Source: Streptomyces sp. Ru71
GTDB taxonomy: Bacteria > Actinomycetota > Actinomycetes > Streptomycetales > Streptomycetaceae
NCBI RefSeq assembly: GCF_002920535.1
Contig: NZ_PQSS01000010.1
Coordinates: 62,001 to 126,000 of the forward strand
DNA: 64,000 nt
Direction of reading: 5' to 3'
The notes beneath the pieces are model-generated. The model did no database searches and was not told the origin of the DNA. It saw only the letters and a list, made by a program, of their open reading frames with translations. The translations under genes were made by a program, and so were the position numbers. Shown here in pieces: positions 35,006 through 43,985 of the stretch (the stretch's first letter is position 1; each line of letters begins with the position of its first letter).

Positions 35006-35584
35006 TCAGCTCTTGGTGGCCGGTGCGGACGCCGGTGCGGAGGCGGTCTTGCAGCTCTCCTGCTTGCTCATCGCCTTGCCGACGTCGCCCTCCTCCAGGT
35101 TCTTCAGCGCGTCGCTGCCGCTCTTGCTGAGCTTGTCCAGCTCGGTGGCGATGCCCTTCAGCCCGTCGGCGAACTTCGCCTGGTCCGTGGTGTTCAGCGC
35201 GTCGACCTGCTTCTTCAGCGCCGCGTACTTCGCGGACAGGCCCTCCAGCTCCTTCACGGCGTCCTGCTGCTTCTTCTCGCCGCCGTCCACGTTCGGCGCC
35301 CCGGCCCGCTGCACCGCGACCCCGATCGCCTTGTACGCGTCGGACATGTCCTGGAAGGCCCGCGAGTCGGTCGCCTGGACCTCCTTGGGCGCGCTGTTGT
35401 CCGAGGTCTCCTTCTGGATCGCGGCGTTGGCGGCCTCGATCTTCTTCGCCTGCGGCTGCACCGCGTCGCAGACCTGCTTGGCCCAGGCATCCAGCTTCTC
35501 GTTGCCGTCGTCGCTGCTGCACCCGGACAGCGCCAGTACCAGTACCGCACCGCCGGACAGTGCGGCCGCGAGCTTCTTGTTCAC
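35006..35584 (-). CDS. Small helical lipoprotein
   Basis: This 192-aa product has a signal peptide (VNKKLAAALSGGAVLVLALSGC) with the lipobox LSGC near residue 22, so the mature protein is probably lipid-anchored. The mature part is helical and charged, with heptad-like segments (QDAVKELEGLSAKYAALKKQVDALN), and it keeps one cysteine near each end, which may pair. GGAAGGGA lies about eight bases before the GTG at 35584 and decides the start against the longer frame from 35764. Similar lipoproteins are common in Streptomyces; the function is unknown. Confidence 0.82.
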   Translation of the reverse strand: MNKKLAAALSGGAVLVLALSGCSSDDGNEKLDAWAKQVCDAVQPQAKKIEAANAAIQKETSDNSAPKEVQATDSRAFQDMSDAYKAIGVAVQRAGAPNVDGGEKKQQDAVKELEGLSAKYAALKKQVDALNTTDQAKFADGLKGIATELDKLSKSGSDALKNLEEGDVGKAMSKQESCKTASAPASAPATKS

Positions 35585-35740
35585 CGGATTGGTCCCTTCC
35601 ATGGCTCTCGGCCCCGGAACATACACGCCACCCGCGCACCACCCGCACTCCGGATGCCCGAATGCTCCCTCTTTATAGCCATTCGCACCACGCGAGAGAA
35701 GGCTCACGACCAGGCCACGACCCGGGCCCGGGCACAGCAC

Positions 35741-35780
35741 GGCGGGCGGCCGGCGCGTCAACACGCGCCGCCCGCCCGCC
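35741..35780 (-). terminator. Terminator after the membrane pyrophosphatase gene
   Basis: An 18-bp stem with one mismatch (35741-35758 with 35763-35780) and a four-base loop lies 26 bases past the hppA stop. It is one of the strongest hairpins in the window. Confidence 0.85.
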
Positions 35781-35806
35781 CTTTGACCGGGACGGGGGCC
35801 CGGGCT

Positions 35807-38212
35807 CTACGAAACCACCGCCGCATCAGGCGACTTGGGCGACTGCTCGGCGCTGTCCTCGTCCCCGACGGCGATACCGCGCCGCTTGGAGACGTACACC
35901 GCCGCGAGGATCACCAGGAAGGCGAGCACCGCGACCACCACCCGGATCCCGATGCTCTTGTCCGCGCCGTAGGAGAACTTGATGACCGCGGGCGCGATGA
36001 GCAGCGACACCAGGTTCATCACCTTCAGCAGCGGGTTGATGGCGGGGCCGGCGGTGTCCTTGAAGGGGTCGCCGACAGTGTCGCCGATGACCGTCGCCGC
36101 GTGCGCCTCGCTGCCCTTGCCGCCGTAGTGGCCGTCCTCCACGAGCTTCTTGGCGTTGTCCCAGGCGCCACCGGAGTTGGCGAGGAACACCGCCATCAGC
36201 GTGCCCGCACCGATCGCGCCGGCCAGATACGAGCCGAGCGCGCCCACGCCGAGCGTGAACCCGATGAAGATCGGCGCCATCACCGCGAGCAGTCCGGGCG
36301 TCGCCAGTTCCCGCAGCGCGTCCTTGGTGCAGATGTCGACGACCTTGCCGTACTCCGGTTTCTCGGTGAAGTCCATGATCCCGGGCTTCTCACGGAACTG
36401 CCGGCGCACCTCGAACACCACCGAACCCGCCGACCGCGACACCGCGTTGATCGCCAGCCCGGAGAAGAGGAAGACGACCGCCGCGCCCGCCATGAGCCCG
36501 ACGAGGTTGCTGGGCTGGGAGATGTCCATCGACAGACTCAGCGGCGCTCCCGGGCCCGTCAGCTTCTCGCCCACGTCATGGACGTTCGTGGTGATCGCGT
36601 CGCGGTACGACCCGAACAGCGCCGACGCCGCGAGCACGGCCGTGGCGATGGCGATGCCCTTGGTGATGGCCTTGGTGGTGTTGCCGACCGCGTCCAGGTT
36701 GGTGAGCACCTGCGCGCCGGCGCCCTCGACGTCGCCGGACATCTCGGCGATGCCCTGGGCGTTGTCGGAGACCGGACCGAAGGTGTCCATCGCCACGATC
36801 ACGCCGACCGTGGTGAGCAGGCCGGTGCCGGCCAGCGCGACCGCGAACAGCGCCAGCATGATCGACGTGCCGCCGAGCAGGAACGCCCCGTACACGCTCA
36901 GACCGATCAACAAGGCGGTGTACACGGCCGATTCGAGTCCGACGGAGATACCGGCGAGGACGACGGTGGCGGGTCCGGTGAGGGACGTCTTGCCGATGTC
37001 CCGCACGGGGCGGCGGCTGGTCTCGGTGAAGTAGCCGGTCAGCTGCTGGATCACCGCGGCCAGCAGGATGCCGATCGCCACCGCGACCAGGGCGAGGATC
37101 CGCGGGTCGCCGTCCTTGCCGCGGATCGCCACATCGGTGACCCCGTCCAGCTCGGAGTACTTCGACGGCAGGTAGACGAAGACGGCGACCGCGACCAGCG
37201 CCAGCGAGATCACCGCGGAGATGAAGAAGCCGCGGTTGATCGCGCTCATACCGCTGCGGTCGGCGCGGCGCGGCGCGACCGCGAACACGCCGATCATCGC
37301 CGTGATCACGCCGATGGCCGGGACGAGCAGCGGGAAGGCGAGACCGAAGTCGCCGAACGCCGCCTTGCCGAGGATCAGCGCGGCCACCAGGGTGACGGCG
37401 TAGGACTCGAACAGGTCGGCGGCCATCCCGGCGCAGTCGCCGACGTTGTCGCCCACGTTGTCGGCAATGGTCGCGGCATTGCGCGGATCGTCCTCCGGAA
37501 TGCCCTGCTCGACCTTGCCGACCAAGTCGGCGCCGACGTCGGCGGCCTTGGTGAAGATGCCGCCGCCCACCCTCATGAACATCGCGATCAGTGCCGCGCC
37601 CAGGCCGAAGCCCTCCAGCACCTTCGGCGCGTTCGCCGCGTACACCAGCACCACGCAGGACGCGCCGAGCAGGCCGAGTCCCACGGTGAACATGCCGACG
37701 ACGCCACCCGTACGAAAAGCGATCTTCATCGCTTTGTGGGAAACGGCGGTGAGATCCTTTTCCGGCTCGCCGGGCGCCGGGGTCGCTTCCCGGGCCGCCG
37801 CAGCGACCCGCACATTGCTGCGCACGGCGAGCCACATGCCGATATAGCCGGTGGCCGCCGAGAACGCCGCGCCGATCAGGAAGAAGACCGACCGTCCGGC
37901 TCGCTGATTCCAGTCGTCCGCGGGCAGCAGCATGAGCAGGAAGAACACGACCACGGCGAATACGCCGAGCGTGCGCAGCTGCCGGGCCAGATAGGCGTTG
38001 GCGCCTTCCTGCACGGCTGCCGCGATCTTCTTCATGCTGTCGGTGCCCTCGCCCGCCGCCAGTACCTGACGCAGCAGCACGCCCGCGACCACCAGTGCGG
38101 CCAGGGCGACGACACCGATGACGATCACCAGGACGCGGTTGTCGTCGGTCAGCACCGCGGCTGCGAGGGTCGTGGGGTGGTCCAACCGATCTGGGAGAGA
38201 AAGCTCCGCCAT
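35807..38212 (-). CDS. hppA: K+-independent proton-translocating membrane pyrophosphatase
   Basis: This roughly 16-helix membrane pump couples pyrophosphate hydrolysis to proton export. The substrate site is visible as DVGADLVGKVEQGIPEDDPRNAATIADNVGDNVGDCAGMAADLFESY near residues 215-265 and a second acidic cluster near the C-terminus. The lysine in GNTTKAITKG near residue 510 replaces the alanine of K+-dependent enzymes, so this is the K+-independent type. It is 801 aa. AAGGAGG lies just before the ATG. A promoter with a TACAAT -10 lies 43 bases upstream. It complements the soluble Ppa at 4385. Confidence 0.97.
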   Translation of the reverse strand: MAELSLPDRLDHPTTLAAAVLTDDNRVLVIVIGVVALAALVVAGVLLRQVLAAGEGTDSMKKIAAAVQEGANAYLARQLRTLGVFAVVVFFLLMLLPADDWNQRAGRSVFFLIGAAFSAATGYIGMWLAVRSNVRVAAAAREATPAPGEPEKDLTAVSHKAMKIAFRTGGVVGMFTVGLGLLGASCVVLVYAANAPKVLEGFGLGAALIAMFMRVGGGIFTKAADVGADLVGKVEQGIPEDDPRNAATIADNVGDNVGDCAGMAADLFESYAVTLVAALILGKAAFGDFGLAFPLLVPAIGVITAMIGVFAVAPRRADRSGMSAINRGFFISAVISLALVAVAVFVYLPSKYSELDGVTDVAIRGKDGDPRILALVAVAIGILLAAVIQQLTGYFTETSRRPVRDIGKTSLTGPATVVLAGISVGLESAVYTALLIGLSVYGAFLLGGTSIMLALFAVALAGTGLLTTVGVIVAMDTFGPVSDNAQGIAEMSGDVEGAGAQVLTNLDAVGNTTKAITKGIAIATAVLAASALFGSYRDAITTNVHDVGEKLTGPGAPLSLSMDISQPSNLVGLMAGAAVVFLFSGLAINAVSRSAGSVVFEVRRQFREKPGIMDFTEKPEYGKVVDICTKDALRELATPGLLAVMAPIFIGFTLGVGALGSYLAGAIGAGTLMAVFLANSGGAWDNAKKLVEDGHYGGKGSEAHAATVIGDTVGDPFKDTAGPAINPLLKVMNLVSLLIAPAVIKFSYGADKSIGIRVVVAVLAFLVILAAVYVSKRRGIAVGDEDSAEQSPKSPDAAVVS

Positions 38213-38254
38213 TCGTCCTCCTTGACGCTTGGGCTGAGCTCACGATGTGGACGG

Positions 38255-38283
38255 ATTGTAGGTACCCGTTCCTGATGTAAACA
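38255..38283 (-). promoter_or_regulatory. hppA promoter
   Basis: On the minus strand TGTTTA (38278-38283), a 17-bp spacer and TACAAT (38255-38260) form a plausible vegetative promoter, with a 5' leader of about 36 bases. Confidence 0.6.
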
Positions 38284-38375
38284 GGGCGCGGTAAACGGAA
38301 TTCGCCGTCGGTCGAGTAATGCCCTGAAAGCATTCCCGGGGACGTTTTCCCGACACATCTCGTGCGACGCGTAGA

Positions 38376-38393
38376 TCGTGAATTGCTTCACGA
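38376..38393. repeat. Perfect inverted repeat upstream of hppA
   Basis: TCGTGAA and TTCACGA flank TTGC. It lies about 90 bases upstream of the hppA -35 and could be an operator. Confidence 0.5.
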
Positions 38394-38477
38394 AATGCAC
38401 CGCCTCTTACGCGTCACTTCGGAGGCGATGTGGTGCGTGAACCACTGTAGGGGCGGCCACTGACATCCGCACACGAC

Positions 38478-38502
38478 GAAGGGCCCCACGAGGGGGCCCT
38501 TC
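38478..38502 (-). terminator. Terminator of the bldG operon
   Basis: A perfect 10-bp stem pairs GAAGGGCCCC with GGGGCCCTTC around a five-base loop, 36 bases beyond the anti-sigma stop. Confidence 0.8.
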
Positions 38503-38538
38503 GGGTGGTTCTCAGGTGGTGCGGCGGATGTACGGCGG

Positions 38539-38973
38539 TCAGGTGAGCGCCGTCGCCGGCGGGGTGGTCGGCCAGGTCATCCGGATCTGCCCGCCGTGCT
38601 CCCCCGCGGTGACCTCCACGTCGTCGACGAGGCCGGAGATGACCGCGAGGCCCATCTCGTCCTCCTCGACGTCCGCGTCGGGGTCACCGCCCGCGGCACC
38701 GGCCGACGCGCCGAGGGGCGCGTGCCGGGCCTCGTCGCCGACCTCGATGGAGAACTGTTTCTCCTCCTCGATCAGCAGCACCTTCACCGGCGCGCTGATG
38801 CCGCCGATCTGGTGCAGTCCGACGGCACGGCTGCACGCCTCACCGACGGCGAGCCTGACCTCGTCGAGGACGGCCTCGTCCACTCCGGCCCTGCGCGCCA
38901 CCGCTGCCGCCACCAGCCGGGCGGTCCTGACATGCTCGGGCAGCGCGCTGAAGCGGAGCTCAACGGTGGCCAT
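38539..38973 (-). CDS. Anti-sigma factor (RsbW-like), BldG partner
   Basis: This 144-aa GHKL-type serine kinase/anti-sigma protein has the N box LDEVRLAVGEACSRAVGLH near residue 40 and the G box EMGLAVISGLVDDVEV region near 105. An Ala/Gly-rich acidic insert (about residues 80-98) separates the two halves. In S. coelicolor the gene in this position (SCO3548) is co-transcribed with bldG, and its product interacts with BldG. The start is an ATG at 38973, 108 bases after the bldG stop, in the same direction. Confidence 0.93.
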   Translation of the reverse strand: MATVELRFSALPEHVRTARLVAAAVARRAGVDEAVLDEVRLAVGEACSRAVGLHQIGGISAPVKVLLIEEEKQFSIEVGDEARHAPLGASAGAAGGDPDADVEEDEMGLAVISGLVDDVEVTAGEHGGQIRMTWPTTPPATALT

Positions 38974-39081
38974 GCATCCCCCTCGCGGACTACGGGCGTG
39001 CTGTCGAGGGGCCGGGCCGCGCGGGCCCGGTCCCCCTGCTGTTCAACTCGGCCGCCCCGGGCCCACGCCCGGGAGGCGTGC

Positions 39082-39423
39082 TCAGTCGGTCGCCGCCACC
39101 GCTTCGTCGACCGAGGTGTGGATCGGGAACACCTTGGTCAGACCGGTGATGCGGAAGATCTTCAGAATGCGCTCCTGGTTGCAGACGAGGCGCAGCGAGC
39201 CCTCGTGGGCGCGCACCCTCTTCAGGCCGCCCACCAGCACGCCGAGCCCGGTGGAGTCGAGGAAGTCCACGCCCTCCATGTCGACGACGAGGTGGAAATT
39301 CCCGTCGTTCACCAGCTCGACCAGCTGCTCGCGCAGCTTGGGCGCGGTATATACGTCGATTTCGCCACCGACCTCGACGACCGTACGATCGCCGACGGTA
39401 CGGGTCGACAGGGACAGGTCCAC
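39082..39423 (-). CDS. bldG: Anti-anti-sigma factor BldG
   Basis: This is a STAS-domain anti-sigma antagonist of 113 aa required for aerial mycelium and antibiotic production in S. coelicolor. The phosphorylatable serine lies in [14 protein letters not shown] and is residue 57, the same number as in S. coelicolor. When unphosphorylated it binds anti-sigma factors and releases their sigma factors. A GTG at 39423 with GGAGG four bases upstream gives the start. It heads the operon with the anti-sigma gene. The divergent helicase gene begins 82 bases away, so both promoters share that gap. Confidence 0.97.
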   Translation of the reverse strand: MDLSLSTRTVGDRTVVEVGGEIDVYTAPKLREQLVELVNDGNFHLVVDMEGVDFLDSTGLGVLVGGLKRVRAHEGSLRLVCNQERILKIFRITGLTKVFPIHTSVDEAVAATD

Positions 39424-39505
39424 GGATCCTCCAGCACCTTGCTATCGAGCGGTCGTCCCTCGGGACACCTCGGCTTGCAGCCCCAAGGACGGTTCGCCAG
39501 CCGCG

Positions 39506-42139
39506 ATGGCATTCAATCACTTACCGGCAGGCGTGCACGACGCCTTGACTCCATTGTCCGTCACGCCAGTGACACACTCGGTGCCGATGGCCAAGAATCA
39601 CCGATCCGATCGAACCTCTCCGGAGCCCGTCTCCCGCCCGGAGCCGGGCGCTGTCCTGGGCAGGCTCGCCTCGGGCCCCAGCCGCGCGTCGCGCATCACT
39701 CATACGGAGCACTTGCCCCCGCGCGCGGGCCGCCATGCCGTCTGGCCGGACCGGATCCGTCCGGAGGTGATCGCGGCCGTACAGGCGTGCGGCATCGAGC
39801 ACCCCTGGGCCCACCAGGCCGAGGCCGCCGAGCACGCCCTGGACGGCGCCTCCGTGGTCGTCGCCACCGGCACCGCCTCCGGCAAGTCACTGGCCTACCT
39901 GGTCCCGGTGCTCTCCGCGCTGCTGGACGGCTCCGAGGCCGCCAACGGCCGCGGCGCCACCGCCCTGTACCTGGCCCCGACCAAGGCACTTGCGGCGGAT
40001 CAGTGCCGGTCGGTGAAGGAACTTTCACAGCCGCTCGGGCACGCCGTGCGGCCCGCCGTGTACGACGGCGACACCCCGTTCGAGGAACGCGAGTGGATCC
40101 GCCAGTACGCCAACTACGTGCTGACCAACCCGGACATGCTGCACCGCGGCATCCTGCCCTCCCACCCGCGCTGGTCCTCCTTCCTGAAGTCGCTCCGCTA
40201 CGTCGTCATCGACGAGTGCCACACCTACCGCGGCGTCTTCGGCTCGCACGTCGCCCAGGTGCTGCGCAGGCTGCGCCGGCTGTGCGCCCGCTACGGCTCC
40301 TTCCCGGTGTTCCTGCTGGCCTCGGCGACCGCCGCCGAGCCCGCGGTGGCCGCCCGCCGGCTGACCGGCGTGCCGGTCGTCGAGGTGGCCGACGACGCCT
40401 CCCCACGCGGTGAACTGGTGTTCGCCCTCTGGGAGCCCCCGCTCACCGAGATGCAGGGTGAGAAAGGTGCACCCGTTCGGCGTACCGCCACCGCCGAAAC
40501 GGCCGATCTGCTCACCGACCTCGCCGTGCAGGGCGTGCGCACCGTCGCCTTCGTCCGCTCCCGGCGTGGCGCCGAACTGATCTCGGTGATCACGCAGGAG
40601 CGGCTCGCCGAGGTCGATCGCTCCCTCGCCCGGCGTGTCGCGGCCTACCGCGGCGGCTACCTCCCGGAGGAGCGCCGCGCCCTGGAGCGCGCCCTGCACT
40701 CCGGCGAGCTGCTCGGTCTCGCCGCGACGACCGCCCTGGAGCTCGGCGTCGACGTCTCCGGCCTGGACGCCGTCCTGATCGCCGGCTACCCCGGCACCCG
40801 CGCCTCCCTGTGGCAGCAGGCCGGCCGGGCCGGACGCTCGGGCCAGGGCGCCCTCGCCGTACTGATCGCCCGCGACGACCCGCTGGACACCTTCCTCGTC
40901 CACCATCCCGAGGCCCTGTTCGACCAACCGGTGGAATCCACGGTCCTCGACCCGGACAACCCCTACGTCCTCGCCCCGCACCTGTGCGCGGCCGCCGCCG
41001 AGCTGCCGCTGGCCGAGGACGACCTGGAGCTGTTCGGCCCGTCCTGCGCGGACGTGCTGCCCCAGCTGGAGGCCGCGAAGCTGCTGCGCCGCCGGACCAG
41101 GGCCTGGCACTGGACCCGCCGCGAGCGGGCCGCCGACCTGACCGACATCCGCGGGGCCGGCGGACGCCCGGTCCAGGTCGTCGAGGCCGGCACCGGCCGC
41201 CTGCTCGGCACGGTCGACGCCGCCGCCGCGCACAGCACCGTCCACGAGGGCGCCGTCCACCTCCACCAAGGCCGCACCTACCTGGTGCGCTCCCTGGACC
41301 TGGAGGACTCCGTCGCCCTGGTCGAGCAGGCCAGCCCGCCCTATTCGACCGTCGCCCGCGACACCACCGCGATCTCCGTCCTGGAGACGGACATCGAGAT
41401 CCCCTGGGGCGAGGGCCGCCTGTGCTACGGCTCGGTGGAAGTCACCAACCAAGTGGTCTCCTTTCTGCGCCGACGACTGATCACCGGCGAGGTCCTCGGC
41501 GAGACGAAGCTCGACCTGCCACCGCGGACGCTGCGCACCCGGGCGGTGTGGTGGACGGTCACCGAGGACCAGCTGGACGCCGCCCGGATCACCCCGGAGA
41601 TCCTCGGCGGCTCCCTGCACGCCGCCGAGCACGCGTCCATCGGCATGCTGCCGCTGTTCGCGACCTGCGACCGCTGGGACATCGGCGGCGTCTCGGTGCC
41701 GCTGCACCCCGACACACTCCTGCCGACGGTCTTCGTCTACGACGGCCACCCCGGCGGCGCGGGCTTCGCGGAACGCGCCTTCCACACCGCCCGGGCCTGG
41801 CTCGCCGCCACCCGCGAGGCCATCGCCTCCTGCGAGTGCGACGCCGGCTGCCCGTCCTGCATCCAGTCCCCCAAGTGCGGCAACGGCAACGACCCCCTGC
41901 ACAAACGAGGCGCCATACGCCTGCTCACGGTGCTGCTGCGGGGGGCGCCGGAGGAGACGCCGGAGGGGCAGGCGGAGGGGGAACCGGGGGCGAAGGAGAA
42001 ACCGACGGAGGGGCAGGAAGCGAAGCTGACGGAGACGCCGGAAGGGATGCCGACGGAGACGCCGGGAGAGGGGCCGGTGGAGCAGGCGGAGGCGGCGGAT
42101 CCATCGGCGTCCGCACCGCGGGGCCCGCTCTCGCCCTGA
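39506..42139 (+). CDS. DEAD/DEAH helicase with DUF1998 zinc-binding tail
   Basis: This superfamily 2 helicase of 877 aa belongs to the Hrq1/MrfA-like group. The Walker A is VATGTASGKS near residue 120, the Walker B is VIDECH (DECH box) near 235, motif III is LLASATAAEP near 270, and motif VI is QQAGRAGRSGQG near 435. The DUF1998 region carries the cysteine cluster CECDAGCPSCIQSPKCGNG near 780, as in the mitomycin-repair helicase MrfA. The last 70 residues are Glu/Pro/Thr repeats and overlap the opposing tadF-like gene. The ATG at 39506 is the first plausible start, without a strong ribosome site. Confidence 0.92.
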   Translation: MAFNHLPAGVHDALTPLSVTPVTHSVPMAKNHRSDRTSPEPVSRPEPGAVLGRLASGPSRASRITHTEHLPPRAGRHAVWPDRIRPEVIAAVQACGIEHPWAHQAEAAEHALDGASVVVATGTASGKSLAYLVPVLSALLDGSEAANGRGATALYLAPTKALAADQCRSVKELSQPLGHAVRPAVYDGDTPFEEREWIRQYANYVLTNPDMLHRGILPSHPRWSSFLKSLRYVVIDECHTYRGVFGSHVAQVLRRLRRLCARYGSFPVFLLASATAAEPAVAARRLTGVPVVEVADDASPRGELVFALWEPPLTEMQGEKGAPVRRTATAETADLLTDLAVQGVRTVAFVRSRRGAELISVITQERLAEVDRSLARRVAAYRGGYLPEERRALERALHSGELLGLAATTALELGVDVSGLDAVLIAGYPGTRASLWQQAGRAGRSGQGALAVLIARDDPLDTFLVHHPEALFDQPVESTVLDPDNPYVLAPHLCAAAAELPLAEDDLELFGPSCADVLPQLEAAKLLRRRTRAWHWTRRERAADLTDIRGAGGRPVQVVEAGTGRLLGTVDAAAAHSTVHEGAVHLHQGRTYLVRSLDLEDSVALVEQASPPYSTVARDTTAISVLETDIEIPWGEGRLCYGSVEVTNQVVSFLRRRLITGEVLGETKLDLPPRTLRTRAVWWTVTEDQLDAARITPEILGGSLHAAEHASIGMLPLFATCDRWDIGGVSVPLHPDTLLPTVFVYDGHPGGAGFAERAFHTARAWLAATREAIASCECDAGCPSCIQSPKCGNGNDPLHKRGAIRLLTVLLRGAPEETPEGQAEGEPGAKEKPTEGQEAKLTETPEGMPTETPGEGPVEQAEAADPSASAPRGPLSP

Positions 42140-42515
42140 CCTCGGCGGCCAGCGGGGCCCGTCCCGATGCCGCCGTCACGTCCGACGTCTCGCCGACGAT
42201 CCCGCACCGCACCAGCCGTACGCCTTGGGCCCGCGCGACGCCGGCCGCCCGGGCGCAGGCCGCGTCGGTGCCCTCCGCCCAGTGATCCGCCGCCGCGAGC
42301 GCCGCGAGGTCCGCGCCGCCGGCCGCGCGGTGCCGGACCACGACGGCCTGCCCGAGTGCCAGCACGGCCGCGAACACCACGCACAGCACGGCGATCACCC
42401 CGACGCTCCACACGGTCGCCGACCCACGGTCCCGACCGTCGGCGTACCGGCCCGGCGGGCACGCGCGAGTGCACCGCGACCGCCGCACTCCCCTGCTCCT
42501 CCCACCACGCCTCAC
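41925..42515 (-). CDS. TadF/Rv3654c-like pilus assembly protein
   Basis: This is a pseudopilin-like minor component of an actinobacterial Tad system. A basic N-terminus leads to DRGSATVWSVGVIAVLCVVFAAVLALGQAVVVRHRAAGGADLAALAAA, one membrane helix with the TadE/TadG-like motif. Two cysteines follow. The family is usually about 130 residues. Here 60 extra residues of Pro/Ser/Ala repeats (PASPSASLPA type) run antisense to the end of the helicase gene, overlapping it by 215 bp. The GTG start overlaps the TadE stop (GTGA), so the two are coupled. The true C-terminus is the uncertain point. Confidence 0.8.
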   Translation of the reverse strand: MRRGGRSRGVRRSRCTRACPPGRYADGRDRGSATVWSVGVIAVLCVVFAAVLALGQAVVVRHRAAGGADLAALAAADHWAEGTDAACARAAGVARAQGVRLVRCGIVGETSDVTAASGRAPLAAEVRARAGPAVRTPMDPPPPPAPPAPLPASPSASLPASPSASLPAPPSVSPSPPVPPPPAPPASPPAPPAAAP

Positions 42516-42877
42516 GGCTGCACCCCCACCGTCTCCTCCGCCAACGCGACCGCCTCTTCGCGAAGTTGGAAGGACAGCCCGTGCAACAGCGCGGGCTTGG
42601 CCTCCACGACCACCCGGACCTGGTCACCCTCCCGGCCGACGGTGATCCGGGCGCCGTGCGGAGCCGTGTCCCGGGCCACCCGGATCACCTCCTCGACCGG
42701 GTCCTGCCGGGCGGCGGCACGGGCACCCGTCCGCGCCGCGTCCACGCACTGCACCTGTGCCGCGACGACGAGCAGCCCCCACACCAGCGCGGTGGCGAAG
42801 AGCACCAGCACCGGCAGCGCCACGGCCGTCTCCGCCGTCACGAACCCGCCGTCCCCGCGCCGCTCAGACCGCCGCAC
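42512..42877 (-). CDS. TadE family minor pilin
   Basis: This 121-aa TadE-like protein has a short leader (MRRSERRGDGGFVTAETAVALPVLVLFATALVWGLLVVAAQVQCVDAARTGARAAAR). It shows the GGF-TAE prepilin-type processing and anchoring motif with one membrane helix. The remainder is a small beta-rich domain outside. It should be a minor pilin or pilus assembly factor. Its start overlaps the DUF4244 gene by 14 bases, and its stop overlaps the next start. Confidence 0.9.
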   Translation of the reverse strand: MRRSERRGDGGFVTAETAVALPVLVLFATALVWGLLVVAAQVQCVDAARTGARAAARQDPVEEVIRVARDTAPHGARITVGREGDQVRVVVEAKPALLHGLSFQLREEAVALAEETVGVQP

Positions 42878-43076
42878 CGAGCGCTCGATTCATCAGGGCC
42901 TGCAGCTGGGCGGAGACCGCCTCGCTCGTGGCCAGCTTGTACAGCACGGTGGCGAACGCCACTGCCGCGAGCACGCCGACCGCGTATTCCGAGGTGACCA
43001 TCCCGGCGTCCCTCCGCGTCACCGCCCGCGCCCTGCGCAGCAGTACCCACAGCCGTGCCCTTACTGCCTTGTACAT
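42864..43076 (-). CDS. DUF4244 protein, Flp-type major prepilin
   Basis: This 70-aa protein has a basic leader (MYKAVRARLWVLLRRARAVTRRDAGMVTSEYAVGVLAAVAFATVLYKLATSE). The G-M-V-TSEYA motif is the actinobacterial counterpart of the Flp prepilin cleavage site (G/xxxxEY) and is followed by one hydrophobic helix. By position and size it is the probable main subunit of the Tad pilus. The ATG at 43076 follows a G-rich site. No prepilin peptidase gene is in this operon, so processing would need one elsewhere. Confidence 0.88.
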   Translation of the reverse strand: MYKAVRARLWVLLRRARAVTRRDAGMVTSEYAVGVLAAVAFATVLYKLATSEAVSAQLQALMNRALGAAV

Positions 43077-43159
43077 CTCAACCCCCGTGAGGTCTCGGTC
43101 TTTTCGATGAGGTCTTCGATCAGGTCCTTCGATGAAGTGCCGCTGGGTCAGGCCGGTCC

Positions 43160-43960
43160 TCAGCCACCCCCTTCCAACAGCCCGCCCGCGAACCCGATCA
43201 CCACGGGCAGGACGCCGATCACGATGAACGCGGGCAGGAAGCACAGCCCGACCGGCGCGGTCACCAACACCGCCGCCCGCCGCGCCCGTTCCGTCGCCGT
43301 GCGCGCCCAGTCGGCGCGGGCGTCCGCGGCGATCCGCGCGACCGGCCCCGCCGCCGGCAACCCGCTCACATCGGCCCGCTCCAGCAACCGCGCCAACGCC
43401 CCGGCACCGGGCAGCTCGGCCAACCTCCGCCAGGCGTCCGCCGGTTCACCGCCGAGCCGTACCTCGGCCGCGCCACGCGCCAGCGCCTCTCCGACCGGGC
43501 CGCCCAGCGCCTCACCGACGGCGCGCGCCGCGACCACCGGCCCGGCGCCCGCGGTGATGCACGCCGCCAGCAGGTCCGCGGCGAGCGGGAGTTGACGCCC
43601 CGCCTCGCGCAGTTCGGCCGCCGTCAGGCCGACTCCCACCACGGGCCCGGCCACCGAGCGCCGGCGGCGCCAGTGCCAGAGCCCGGCCGCGGCGGCCACA
43701 CCGACCGCGACTCCGGCAACCCCGCCGACGACGGCCCACCCCGCGCCCGCGACGGCCACCAAGGGCAGCCAGTGCCCCCACGCGCCCCGCACCCGCAGCC
43801 GGGGACCCGCCGGAACCGGCTCCGGGGCCAGCAGCCGGGCCAGCCGTCTGCGCGCCCGGCGCTCGCCGCGCACCCGCTCCAGCCGGCCGGCCGCCCAGGC
43901 CAGGGCAGTCACCAGCCCCAGGACCGCCCCCAGACTGTGGACAACGTCCGTACCCATCAC
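43160..43960 (-). CDS. tadC: Type II secretion F-domain protein TadC
   Basis: This is the second inner-membrane platform protein of the Tad system, 266 aa. Four hydrophobic segments (near residues 5-22, 65-95, 215-235 and 240-262) surround a T2SF domain with LREAGRQLPLAADLLAACITAG and LARLLERADVSGLPAAGPVARIAADAR. GGGGAG lies seven bases before the GTG at 43960. It follows tadB closely. With TadB it should form the platform driven by the TadA ATPase. Confidence 0.9.
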   Translation of the reverse strand: MMGTDVVHSLGAVLGLVTALAWAAGRLERVRGERRARRRLARLLAPEPVPAGPRLRVRGAWGHWLPLVAVAGAGWAVVGGVAGVAVGVAAAAGLWHWRRRRSVAGPVVGVGLTAAELREAGRQLPLAADLLAACITAGAGPVVAARAVGEALGGPVGEALARGAAEVRLGGEPADAWRRLAELPGAGALARLLERADVSGLPAAGPVARIAADARADWARTATERARRAAVLVTAPVGLCFLPAFIVIGVLPVVIGFAGGLLEGGG

Positions 43961-43985
43961 GCCTCGACTCCCCTCCCGTCGTCCC

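Larger units (their letters stand above)
38213..38538. other. hppA control region
   Basis: These 326 bases lie between hppA and the anti-sigma gene. They contain the hppA promoter, a perfect inverted repeat at 38376-38393 and the terminator of the bldG operon at 38478-38502. No gene is seen. Confidence 0.6.
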
